From: Earliella scabrosa
Taxonomy: Eukaryota; Basidiomycota; Agaricomycetes; Polyporales; Polyporaceae
DNA: 64,000 nucleotides
Reading direction: 5' to 3'
Assembly (NCBI GenBank): GCA_022605405.1
Contig: JABYQQ010000001.1
Location: 2,356,001 to 2,420,000, forward strand
This document shows positions 1-10,416 of the stretch, piece by piece (within the stretch, counting starts at the first letter, position 1; each line of letters starts with the position of its first letter). The translations under genes were made by a program, and so were the position numbers. The notes below the pieces were generated by a model. It was given only the letters and a program-made list of their open reading frames with translations, was not told where the DNA came from and ran no database searches.

Positions 1-415
1 CCTATCGGTGCCATCTGAGACGTAATGCCTGTCTTCCTGCTCTCAGGGAGAGTCCATTGATCATTCTAGTCGTTGGCGGCAGATCATAGCCTCTTGTTCC
101 AGCGGCCGAATTGTAGGCGCACCAGGAAGGAGAATTCCCTCGGCGAACCGCCTGTGTTGTTATGGTCAGTCACGTCGCCTGGGGCGTAGGAGTCGAATTC
201 ATGGCTTGGGAACAAGGAGCCCAGCGCTGACGGCGAAGCTCTTCTCAACGTCCGGATCGTGTCGCAAATGATGCTTCTGATGCTCGTGACGGATCCAGTC
301 CACCGTCACTCAGGGCAGATGCACCAATACCCTCGATAGTACAACCCGCTCACAGAGCATGAGCTAACCGAAGGTACAGCATTACGACAGCAATATGCAA
401 CCATGAATATGACAG
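1..415. other. left-edge sequence, no gene recognised
   Basis: This stretch lies downstream of the first kinase-like gene. No reading frame with recognisable protein character or splice structure was found on either strand. It may hold that gene's 3' UTR. Confidence 0.4.
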
Positions 416-1768
416 TCATGATCCGGAGAGAGGAGTGGGCATAGGGGATAATCGACGAACGAGGTGTGGTAGGGTGTGCGATGAAACATGGTATAAAGTC
501 ATGACCATATTGGCGAACGTGCCGTCCGTGCGTTTAACCAGTCGAGCGTATAGCTTCCATCGAGAGAGCTTTGCGAGAATCGCGTTGAAGGTCTCCTGCA
601 CCGCTGCCATGGTCGGCCGCTTGGAAGGATCGGGCTGGATCATGGACGTGACGAGCGGGTCCATGAATGATAGGTTGGAATAGCGCTATGACGGCATCAC
701 AAATCAGTATGAAACGCTGTACGAGCTGGCGCAGACACGACCGACCTCCTGAAAGTCTTCCCGAATCATATTCCCAATGTAGTACACGTCAGTCGGGAAG
801 GGATCACGGGCTGAGGTTTTGTCCTCTCGAAACTCGGGAGCAGAGCTGTCACCGCCAATGATGGGCACTGCACGGGGAGCAGGATCGTCCTCAGCGAATC
901 GTCGGGAGATGCCGAAGTCGGTGAAATAGTATTTGGTTGGACGCTTCGTCCGAGAGTGGTGCTTCGCTTCTGTCGAGTAGTCGCGCTTGAGGAAGGTGTC
1001 GCGGGGGTGATACATGTCGGGATACATGGCACGGGGGTCCAACATGACGTTGAGTGTCATGCAATCTCTGGAAGAAGCACCGTCAGCTCGCGCACAATAC
1101 AAGGAGTGTGTCACACACCGATGTGCGACATGATGCTCGTGCATGAAGTGCAGACCCTACACATGCAATGAGACGAGGGAGGAGTCGGGCAAGAAACGGA
1201 CGTACCTCAAACAGTTGGCGGAAACACTCCACGGCCTCTCCGACGGTCAGAAATGTTGGATCTATATAGCGTCTTAAAAGCGGCATCACAATAATGAGCG
1301 TGTCCTCGTCGGTTGGGTCCTGGAGGATTTCATAGAACGGTACACAGTGATTCCGAGAGTCGGAGGACAGTGGTTCCGAAGAGAAGTACTGGCCGATCTC
1401 AACCTCGTACGGATGCAGTGACTTCGATATGCGTTTGAGCATGACCATCGCGCCGTCTTTCGTTCGTGTCGCGTCCATTAATGCAGCCAACTGTTGTGCA
1501 TTTCAGCACTCGGTGGATCGCACTCCAGCTGAGGATAGAATAGACATACCAATTGTGGTCGACCGTCTTCACATTCATGGGAGAACTTCTTGGTATTCTT
1601 CCATGATGGAACCCAATCCGGCCTGTATCGAGGACGCAGGGCGTATCCAGACTGTTGCAGCCAGTCGTGGTGGTCCCGCCAGTACTTCTCATGATCGCGG
1701 AGCAGTGCATTCGGGTCCTCGTCTGTGGGCATCTTCTCTGAGAGAGAGGGGAGCAGAGTCGGGGGCAC
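416..1768 (-). CDS. protein-kinase-like protein, copy 1 (five exons)
   Basis: Basidiomycete-type protein-kinase-like protein, 377 aa. Deduced exons: 1768-1550, 1490-1206, 1156-1119, 1067-746, 685-416 (219, 285, 38, 322 and 270 bp), all GT/AG. The N-terminus carries the family block WRDH, then GYALR and RYRPDWVPSW. A lysine in VMLKRI stands at the VAIK position, but no glycine-rich loop is visible before it. The catalytic loop HRDCMTLN, the metal site TDFGISRR and an APEF-type motif (SSAPEF) are all present, so the active-site residues are kept. A phase-2 intron falls inside the Arg codon of HRD. It is divergent from the small gene at 2180 (411 bp between starts) and is a paralogue of the genes at 5078 and 9050. 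Substrate unknown. Confidence 0.85.
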
Positions 1769-2179
1769 AGCGCTGTGTCAGAAGAACAGGAGTGGTAGAG
1801 ATTGAGGTTAGTCGGGGCCGGACCTCGACGAGTTCCATGGTTGCTTGTAAGTGGTACATTGTTTGCCACGTGGACTACAACAAGGAGGAGTTCCCACGTC
1901 ACATCGCAACTGGCGCTACTGGCCACGCGCTCGCTGTCACCCGATTGATCCAACTCGCCGTCAACGTGATCTCTCGCTAGCGAAACTCGTTACTCTGCCC
2001 TTGTTCTTTGCTTGTTGAGCGAATGGCTGTCACCTTTGGCGACGCATGGATTGTTCAGCGAGCAGCAACTCGCAGAACGCCAGATATAACCCCACCACGC
2101 CCTGAAGCCCGGCAGTCCATCCCCTTCACTCGAGCTGGTTCTCGCGATTCTAGCTCTCAGAGTTTTGCTGCTCCGTACA
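1769..2179. promoter_or_regulatory. shared upstream region of head-to-head pair 1
   Basis: A 411-bp region between two diverging start codons (kinase-like to the left, small helical gene to the right). It must hold the promoters of both. No clear TATA box was identified; the assignment rests on gene geometry only. Confidence 0.4.
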
Positions 2180-2962
2180 ATGGCTTTCTCCCTTCCTCTC
2201 TTTCAATCTGCTACCACCATACTCCAGCAGGGGCGCACTATTCATGACGAGACAAGGAAAAAGCTGGACGAATACATCAGTGATATGGATCAGCAAGCAG
2301 CGACTGAGCTTATAAGCCAGTCACAAGAGTGAGTACCTTCGCATTCTAGATTTCTGTCTGAAACTTATGAATGATTGGGCATGACCAGTTTGGAGCGTAT
2401 CCGTTGTCAGATTGTCGACCATCCGCCTTTGAAGAAGCGAGCCTGCAAGGCCTATAAGAAGGACGCTGAAGCGCTTCGGGAGCATATGGACGTCAGTGGC
2501 TGCTATTACTGTACGAGCAGCTTCGTGTGTTGACTTGTCGTCGCAGAGGAAGTCCCAGCAGGTTGAACATATACGGCTGCAGAGGAAGATCAGGTCGTCG
2601 ACCACCGACAGCGACCGTGATTATTCGCTAGCGAGAGGTTAGTCTGGTGTATGAGCTCGTTTCAGTTCTTTCCGCTCATCCCTCTCCACACAGTTCCCGA
2701 TGCCTTAGCTGTAACGTTGGTGTGCAACGAGGCTGCTAATCCATTCTCCGATGCGAATTGTGGGGGCATGGTTGGCACCGAGTCGGCCCCCGGCCGCGCC
2801 AACTCGTCCATGCCCCACGATAATGGTATCCAAGATATAGCTGGCACCAGCGACGGGCATTGGGGCCACGACTTGGCCCAGGAGTATGGTGAGTTATTAT
2901 CGTTTGCTGCATAACTATTGCGTGACTGTGAAGGCGCAGGGGACCCCTCGGATGTATACTAG
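2180..2962 (+). CDS. small helical partner protein, pair 1 (five exons, unknown function)
   Basis: Unrecognised protein of 186 aa. Deduced exons: 2180-2328, 2389-2491, 2547-2637, 2694-2888, 2940-2962, with intron phases 2, 0, 1, 1. The first half (about residues 10-100) is highly charged and looks helical or coiled-coil, with Lys/Arg clusters such as LKKRACKAYKKD. The second half is polar and probably disordered, with a Gly/Asn/Asp-rich tail. It lies head-to-head with the kinase-like gene at 1768. Sequence similarity to the genes at 3727-4687 and 7391-8522 is faint, but the identical intron phases, position and architecture argue for common ancestry. Start chosen as the first ATG of the only frame that splices cleanly. 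The existence of the gene is an inference from splice consistency. Confidence 0.55.
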
Positions 2963-3726
2963 ACCCATGTCAGAGCCCGGCGATCTACGATATCAGTCGT
3001 ACCGACAAGTTGCTTCCCCGCATCTCTCAGCAGACACTCCAGTCTGCCTCTTCCCCCATGATTCTACTCAAACACCCTCTTCCACGAAGCTCTTATTAGC
3101 ATGCCGATGATTTGTTTATTCCTTGCTCTCCCCTGCGCTGTTGTTTTGCTTAGGATATCGGAAAGTTTCATGTATCTAGTACCTGATATGGTATGCATAC
3201 AGGTTGACTTGTGTCTGCTCGGCGCTCGCCTTTCTCGCCCTCTCTTTCGCACTGTCAGCGACTACAACTTCAGCGAGAGAACGGTGGACGTTATGAGTGG
3301 ACTGTTCACGCCGCGGCCGGCCTAGCTCCGCCATCTTCTGAAGCTCATAGATGTCAACCATCGCGTGGAACAACCCCCATTCAGGCCTCCCTGATCTCCC
3401 TGATGGACACGCTGTGTGCGCGCAGTCGCTTGGAAGTGTCCGGCTCGCTCACTGTCAATATCATATTTCCTCCGTTTTGCGTACCGATGGGCGCTTCCTT
3501 CTATGTCCTGGATCTCGCAGACCTTGTGCAATCCCTTGCATATTCCCTGTACTATGTGCGGAAGTACATTGTCAACAGAGTACAATATGCGTAGGGAGCG
3601 CTTGTCAATAACTTTGGCGTGGTTCAGTAGTACGCTGATATCAAACAGCACGGTGTGACAGACGCGCACAGTGTGGAATCGAATATAAGTGCTCTTCGCC
3701 GTACGTCATGGCTAGTCGTGGTCTCA
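2963..3726. other. tail-to-tail intergenic stretch
   Basis: Lies between the 3' ends of the pair-1 and pair-2 small genes. Several short open frames exist on both strands, but none has protein-family features or a convincing splice pattern. I see no gene. Confidence 0.4.
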
Positions 3727-4687
3727 CTATGCGCGCCCCTTCCCCTTATCTAGACGCACCCCCGAGGTCTCGTCCTCGTCCGAGTCGACCGCCTGCATCA
3801 CGATGTCTACCTCGGCATCTGTATAATGCACAGAAGGTGATGGTTAATAAAGAGTACAATATGTACATGGAGTATACAGACGTACCTGGCTTCAACCAAG
3901 GGTTACCACGCATGGTGCTTGTCGCGGAATGCACAGAATCCGCGTAGTTTGGCGCGCAATCTGCGATATCACAGCCTATAGAGCGGTTAAAATCAGTTTG
4001 CTGGTGACAGAGATAGAAAGCGCCGGCATACCGTCATCGTCAGACCCAGAGGGAATTGGAGCGGACGGCCCACCGACCAAAGTCACCTGAGAGGTAGTCG
4101 CAGCCGCGCCCTTTGATGAGTGCATGTCAAGGGTTGAAACGACAAGCTTTCCGTTCTTCTCAAGCAGCTCAAATCTTGCTAAGGCGGACTTGTTCTGCTC
4201 ACCAACTCAACCATACTGATCACAGGGAATAATCTGAGGACGTACCCGAACCTCAATCTTGAGACTGATGGCATCTTCATTGCTTTTGACAGAGCGATTG
4301 TACAAGTCTCTTTTCCTCCGAATTTGATACATCTTGACCGCCTTGAGATCCTTCATGAGCTGCGTAAGGTCTTCGGAAATGCTACAGAACAGTCAGTAGG
4401 CGGATAAAAATGGAGGGTAAGGGAAAGTATTACTTCTGATACCGGCTTCGGTAATGCTGAAAAGCCCGGACGTAGACGAGAGCTTCCCTGTTGTCTTCAT
4501 CCAGCATCGTCTTCCCGGCCTCAGCCACCTCCTCCCACGCTTTCAACCTGGCAATCTCCTTGATTTCGTCTTTGCTGAGTCGTTTCTTACTGAAGTCAAA
4601 GACGGTGCCAGCGACAGGAAAGACGTGAGCGACATCGCCAGCGATCCGCTCGGTGAGCTCGATGTTGTCGAGGAAAGACGAACTCAT
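3727..4687 (-). CDS. small helical partner protein, pair 2 (five exons, unknown function)
   Basis: Unrecognised protein of 241 aa. Deduced exons: 4687-4443, 4381-4246, 4194-4032, 3975-3886, 3818-3727; intron phases 2, 0, 1, 1, the same series as the pair-1 gene. Residues about 30-125 are charged and predicted helical (SKKRLSKDEIKEIARLKAWE, then QIRRKRDLYNRS). The remainder is Ser/Gly/Asp-rich and ends in an acidic stretch (DSDEDE) and a basic tail (DKGKGRA). No signal peptide or membrane segment is seen. It is divergent from the kinase-like gene starting at 5078, 390 bp away. Function unknown; a kinase partner or substrate is my inference from pairing alone. Confidence 0.6.
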
Positions 4688-5077
4688 GATGAAGGGGGAA
4701 ATAGGCGACTACTCGGAGAGTGATAGGATTCGAGATAACGAGAGTGGTGAGTGAGTGCAACCCGTGCTGAGTTCATCACGACCACTGTCACTCTTGGGGG
4801 CTTTAAGCCGTCGTAGATGACGCCCGCGTTGCACTAGGACAATAGCACAGCCGGCGGAACTGACCTGAGAGACATCGTGGAAAGTCACAGGCAAGGGCGA
4901 ACGTTGTTCCACATCGGGCATACGGAGGTTGTTTGCCTCTGCTTGCGACTGTGGGCCGTCACTGGTGTTAAGCGCGCGAAGTTCACACGCCGTCCAACGA
5001 GTTGCTGTGAGGCCGTCGCGTTGAATTTCAAGCCTTCACCCCGTATTCTGCTCCCCCTTGAACGCTTCCCTGCTGGC
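4688..5077. promoter_or_regulatory. shared upstream region of head-to-head pair 2
   Basis: A 390-bp region between the diverging start codons of the small helical gene (left) and the kinase-like gene (right). Inferred bidirectional promoter; no individual element was resolved. Confidence 0.4.
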
Positions 5078-6407
5078 ATGTCGTATGAGCTTCCTCCACC
5101 CATCGCAGAGCTCTACGTATCAGATGCCGAGCTTGAACAACTCACCGACGCGGAGGTCTGGTGGCGTGATCATCAAAAATGGCTTGCAGAGAAAGGCTAC
5201 ATGCTGCGACCAAGGTATAGACCTGGCTGGGTACCATCATGGAAGGCGCATCCTAACAAGAATCGCCGGGAGTTTGAGGACTGGCTTTCTCCTACGGTTC
5301 GTCGTGTCTCCCTTGCTCCAGATACAGATCCTGATGCGTGAACAGAATATCATTATACTGGATGCCGTCCGAGTGTCCGACAATTCACTTGTCGCCCTCA
5401 AGCAATTGCGTAAAGAGCTGAATCCTCATGAACTAGAGGTTGCTCAATATCTCTACTCCGAAGAGCTTCGCACAGATCCCCGCAACCATACGGTTCCGAT
5501 TCTGGACGTGTTGCCTGTCCCCGACGATCCTACCATCGTGCTCTTGGTCATGCCCCTCATGCGCCCGTGCAACGACCCTCAGTGGGATACAGTAGGGGAA
5601 GTGGTTTCATTTGTGAAACAAGTCATCGAAGTACGTCCTGGTCCGTCTTCCCCTCCTTCCCGGAGTCACGTTCTGTCCAGGGCCTGCAGTTTATGCACGA
5701 ACATCACGTCGCGCATAGGTGTGTTCACTCTTTCTGAAGTCTGCGCAAGTCTAACTTCATCAGAGATTGTATGGTTCTCAACATCATGTATGACCCTCGG
5801 CCGATCTATCCCGATATGTACCACCCCCAAGAGAGGAGGCGGCGACGCGATTTCACGGGAGAGGCGAAACATTCTACGCGGACACATCATCCCGTGAGGT
5901 ACTACTATATCGACTTCGGCCTGTCTAGGAAGTACAATCCGGAGGACGGCCCTCCACGAGAGCATCCCATAGCTGGAGGAGACAAGTCCGTCCCTGAATT
6001 CAAGGGCTGGAAAGGCGAGCTGCTCGATCCCTTCCCCACTGACATCTACTACCTTGGAAACATGCTGCGCGAATGGGTACTCAAGGTGCGAGTGCTATTT
6101 ATCTCTATCGCATTGTAGGTCGTACTCACGCGTAGCTTGCACGGAACAGCCGTATCGAGGTGTCGGTTTCTTGACGCCAATCGTTAAGGACATGTGTCAT
6201 GATGACCCATCCCAGAGACCGACGATCCAGGACGTTGTGCGACGTTTCGACGAGTTACTACCCGGCATCCCTCAGCAGACGCTCCGGTCACGACTGATTG
6301 CCTACGACGAGGAGCCCGCTCTTACCCTCTTCCGAAACTTCCGCCATCATTTCCGCACCGCATACTACATTCTCTTTCGTAAGGCTGCTATACCCATGCC
6401 TCGTTGA
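5078..6407 (+). CDS. protein-kinase-like protein, copy 2 (five exons)
   Basis: Kinase-like protein of 373 aa. Deduced exons: 5078-5296, 5346-5630, 5681-5718, 5764-6085, 6150-6407 (219, 285, 38, 322 and 258 bp), almost the lengths seen in copy 1. The N-terminal block has WRDHQKWL, GYMLR and RYRPGWVPSW. Lys in VALKQL, the catalytic loop HRDCMVLN, metal site IDFGLSRK and SVPEF are present, so catalysis is plausible. There is no glycine-rich loop. The HRD arginine codon is again split by a phase-2 intron. The start was chosen to match the other copies; an upstream in-frame extension to 4877 is open but unsupported by the family. Divergent partner at 3727-4687. Confidence 0.85.
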
Positions 6408-7390
6408 TCTTCTCGCTTTCCCGCTCTGTTGTTTTATGTATACGGACTTGTGGAACTTCGCATAACGTGGGTCGCGGATTAATACATCGGTGTGGATGGC
6501 CAGTCTCCCGATGATTGTCCCGTGCCATCGGTGGCAGTCTCAGTGTTCGAGGGTTGCTTCCCGCAAAGGGACAGTCTTCTTGACTGGTTTCTCTGTCTCA
6601 GGGAACGGTGTCAGGCACACCATGTGTTGAGCCCGCTTGTGCGCAGTACGAAGACGGCCCGTCTCCTATTGTGAGCGGTGATGCAGGGCACGTATCCGGC
6701 ATATGGATACGTCAGACGTCAGATGCTATCACAATGACAATAGCCAGCGGCGTGGGGTCAGACGTTCAAGATTAAATCTCGTTGTCATCTCCTTCTTCGT
6801 TTCGCTTCGGTGGCTGACAGGCCCACACCATCGATAGCCACAACAAGGCGCCTCATGGGAGGTACGATCCGTCTCGACATCGGCCGTATCCCACGCGGTG
6901 GCGAAGTGCAATCGGGGCCTTTGTGCTCTTTGCGGAAGGTCTCAAGTATGGGCGGGAACCGGATGTGTTGTGTGCGCCGAAGACCGACCACACCGTTCTG
7001 TGAATGTGTGTCTCGGTACCTATTTTGGTTAGCACGTTGCATAGTCGGCGTGACGAGAGGACACCAAAGGGGCTCCGTGAGACTGGCAATAGGAACGGCA
7101 AGTGCATGACGCATGGCGGCTCCCTTCTGGACGCCTGATGCGCCGTGTAGAGGGTTCACTAGTTTCCATGCTTCGCATTCTATGAGTGATGAGATCAATT
7201 CAAGTCGTCGTTAGTATATCAAGTAAAGCTACAGCAATATATGAGAATTTCATCACTGGCATACAAAGTTCAAGGGGCGATAGCACGATATAGCAAAGAG
7301 AGACAGCGACCAGAGGATTGTCCATGTCAGATAGCAAGATCGGATCAAGTGCAGTTGGCAAAGCAGAGCGCGACTGTGCCCCACACGGTG
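6408..7390. other. tail-to-tail intergenic stretch
   Basis: Lies between the 3' ends of kinase-like copy 2 and the pair-3 small gene. Overlapping short frames on both strands around 6780-7200 are in conflicting frames and show no domain or splice logic. No gene is supported. Confidence 0.4.
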
Positions 7391-8522
7391 CTACGCATCG
7401 CCGTTGCCAAAGGTGAATTCTACATGCTAGGGTCAGCGATTCTCTCGTCTCATGTTCAGTGTGAGGCGTGTTAACCTACCAAGGCTCGCGTGCTTGAATA
7501 AGGAAAACCTATGTCCAGGGAGCTTTGACATCTTGATAGAATTGACGGCGATATCGTCTTGGAACGGATCTTCTCCATCGTCTACGCGATGAGGTACACA
7601 AGTCAGTGGTTCGCTCAGTGTCTACACTAGACTACCTCCAACCTTGTGCGTCATCTGGAGTCACAGTCAATGTCGCTGGGGAGATGTCAGACACTCATTT
7701 TGCCGACATAGTAGGAGACAACTCACCGGACCCGTCAATTTCAACCTCCTCTCCTTCGCTGGAGCCCTGCTCCGGGGAGCCTGCGTCAGGCGCCACTGTC
7801 TGTGCGCGTACTTCTACGCTACACAAGTAGGCCACATCGTCTAAGATAAAGTGTATTGAGCCCAGGACGATATGTGCTTGGTACCGAGACGTACTAGGGA
7901 AGGGAACACTGATGGTGTTGAGCCCAGGTTCGAGTCTGACGTTATCCAGCGTGTAGGAAACTACTCTTCCCGTGTTTGGCGCTGCGCATGTAATGGATCA
8001 GCATGTTAGTTCCATTGCGAGGATAGAAAACCCACGTTGGTTGCGGTTGGTACAGCCCTCAGGGCCATTGGCCCTGGCGGCCCCGTCTGTGACTCTCTGG
8101 CATCGCAGATCGGTGACAATGTAACACCGTTTCGCAACCGTGGTTGTTGGCAGGAGCTCACCTGCGTTTCCTCTAGCAACAGCGAGGCTGACTCGTAGTA
8201 GCGGTACACTATACGCCAATACTTGTACGTGTCCTTGAACCAACTTGCCTCCTCTGCAGCGCGGCGAGCCTCATCGACACTAGAGACATACAATGAAGAT
8301 ATAAGGGTAGAGAAGCGGTCAATATACATACTCTTTGCGGGTAATCTTCAGACTCTCCAACTGAGTAGGCGTGAGGAGCGATGCCCGTTCGAGGATCAAG
8401 TCCGTGACTTTGTATTCGGCTTTCTTCGCTCGCTCCATGAGCTTTTTGGGACGTTGCTTGAAGACAAACTTAATAATCGGCTTTGCGCCAGCAGTCGCAC
8501 CAATTGTGGTAAAATCGGGCAT
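7391..8522 (-). CDS. small helical partner protein, pair 3 (six exons, unknown function)
   Basis: Unrecognised protein of 251 aa. Deduced exons: 8522-8332, 8279-8162, 8096-8036, 7981-7727, 7581-7480, 7419-7391; intron phases 2, 0, 1, 1, 1. The first four phases match both other partner genes. Residues 1-100 are basic/amphipathic helical (RPKKLMERAKKAEYKVTDL, then DEARRAAEEASWFKDTYKYW). A middle segment looks beta-rich (VVSYTLDNVRLEPGLNTISV), followed by an acidic region (SSEGEEVEIDGSDDGEDPFQ). No known domain recognised. The third exon (61 nt) is the least certain but is needed to keep frame. Head-to-head with the kinase-like gene at 9050. Confidence 0.6.
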
Positions 8523-9049
8523 GGTGGAAGACCAGCTTCAGAGGTAGTTGAGAATGAAGGGGAGAGGACTGAAGGAGAGGTTAAGGGAACAGTGGGCCAG
8601 GAGTGGAGGGCGATCTAAATAGACCGACAGCCGCTCCCAAGAGCAGACGACGACTGTCATCGCACGGGAATACAATGCTTAGTGTCGTTCCCGCCGACCG
8701 GCAGTGATTGGATTGGAGGTTCGTCTCGGAGCGCCCCTACTAGTAGAGGAGTCCATTGAACGTTGTGACGAGACGATCGGAACCACAGAACCGGTAGCAC
8801 GTCGTTACGCATCTAAGCGTTGAGATGGACTTGTCCCATCCGTGAGACATGGGCGATAGACGAAGCTCAGAGGATACAGTAGGAAGGCATTGTTCTGCCT
8901 CGGTGCACGTTGACTCATTGTTGTTCCGGACAGTGCTTAGCGCTGTGTCCACATGGCGTGGGAGAGCTTTCTCGGCAGTGCCCCCGGCTTACACCGAATC
9001 TCAACCGTCTGAATGTTCACGGATCCTTTCCACCTTCCCCCTCCCTCGC
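8523..9049. promoter_or_regulatory. shared upstream region of head-to-head pair 3
   Basis: A 527-bp region between the diverging starts of the pair-3 small gene and kinase-like copy 3. Inferred bidirectional promoter. An open frame runs from 8849 into the kinase gene but carries no conserved sequence before the ATG at 9050. Confidence 0.4.
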
Positions 9050-10416
9050 ATGCCGTCTAGCACCCCGCCGCCCGCTCTACGGTCACAGGAAATAGACGAC
9101 CTTCTGCACGACACTACAGAGCCGGGATCTCTGTACCCTTCCGAGATATTTTGGAGGGATCATCAGAAATGGTTGGAAGAACAGGGATACTTGCTTCGTC
9201 GCCGCTATAGGCCTGACTGGGTGCCTTCGTGGACGGGGACTAAGAAGAGTCCCAGGAGCTTTGAGGATGGACATAGCAGTCACGTACGTTGTATGCCTCC
9301 GTGTTCCTCTCATGGTTCTCACATGAGCTCGCAGAACCCGCAAATTATGGATGCCAAACGCATGTCTGATGGAAAGGTCGTCGTTCTGAAGCGCGTGCAA
9401 AAGTCTCTGAATCCCCAAGAGCTGGAGATTACGTCCATGTTTTCGGTCGAACCATTGGCTAGTGATCCACGAAATCATTGTGTCCCCATCTATGCCGCCT
9501 TGCAGTCGCCCCATGACGAAGACAGTGTTCTGCTCGTAATGCCCCTCCTACGGCAGTACAACAAACCGCGATTCTACACGTATGGTGAAGCAATTGAGTG
9601 TTTCCGCCAACTATTCGAGGTAGCGAAGTGTATCCTATGCTTCTACAGTGGTACTCACTTGTCATTCAACAGGGCGTCCAGTTCATGCACCAGCACCGCG
9701 TTGCTCATCGGTGAGCCGATTTCTCATGAATCATACAATGTCTACTTATGTCCATGCAATACGACCGCCCGATATAGCGACATCCATTATCGGAACACTA
9801 TGATGGACCCATTACCCATCGTTTCCGAAGTTTACCACCCCATCCTTGACGCGTGGAATTATGACGGCACGAATCGCAGAGTCCATTACTTCCTTCGCAC
9901 TGGTAATCCAACCAAATACTACTTCATCGACTTCGGCATCTCGCGTAGATACTCGGAAGACTGCACATCACCTCGCGAACCCATCATCATGGGGGGCGAC
10001 CGGAGCGTGCCCGAGTTCAAACATTCCAATGACCCCTGCGATCCATTCCCCACCGACATCTACTACCTGGGCAATCTCCTACGGGAGGATCTACTAGAGG
10101 TGCGAGGCAACGAGCATTGTCTTGTGGACGCTAGTCTGACATTTGTTGTGACCTGCGTCAGAAATATCGCGGATTCGAGTTCATCCAAGCACTCGTCTCA
10201 GAAATGGTACAGGACGACCCGTCCAAACGTCCGACAATTGACGAGGTAATCAAACGGTTTGAAAGTATCCGATCTTCCCTAAGCACCTGGAAACTCCGTT
10301 CACGTATCGTAGGACGGAAGGACTCGAACTTCGCGGGCTTCTTCAGGACGTTGAAGCACGTCTACCTCACGGCGGGGTTCGTCGTGAGGAAAATACCCCC
10401 CTTGCCGACCCCTTGA
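9050..10416 (+). CDS. protein-kinase-like protein, copy 3 (five exons)
   Basis: Kinase-like protein of 377 aa. Deduced exons: 9050-9283, 9335-9619, 9673-9710, 9778-10099, 10162-10416 (234, 285, 38, 322 and 255 bp). Family block WRDHQKWL, GYLLR, RYRPDWVPSW; Lys in VVLKRV; catalytic loop HRDIHYRN; metal site IDFGISRR; SVPEF. The active-site residues are intact and no glycine-rich loop is visible. Its catalytic loop differs from the other two copies, which read HRDCM. The first intron (51 bp) is a multiple of three and has no stop, so retention would give a protein 17 residues longer. Divergent from the small gene at 7391-8522. Confidence 0.85.

Noticed and set aside
3727..8522. Small partner genes as TRAPP or SNARE subunits
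   Set aside because: The helical and beta segments brought these to mind, but no diagnostic motif matched.
8849..9049. N-terminal extension of kinase copy 3 from 8849
   Set aside because: Open frame only; the relatives start at the position equivalent to 9050 and the extension lies in the shared promoter region.
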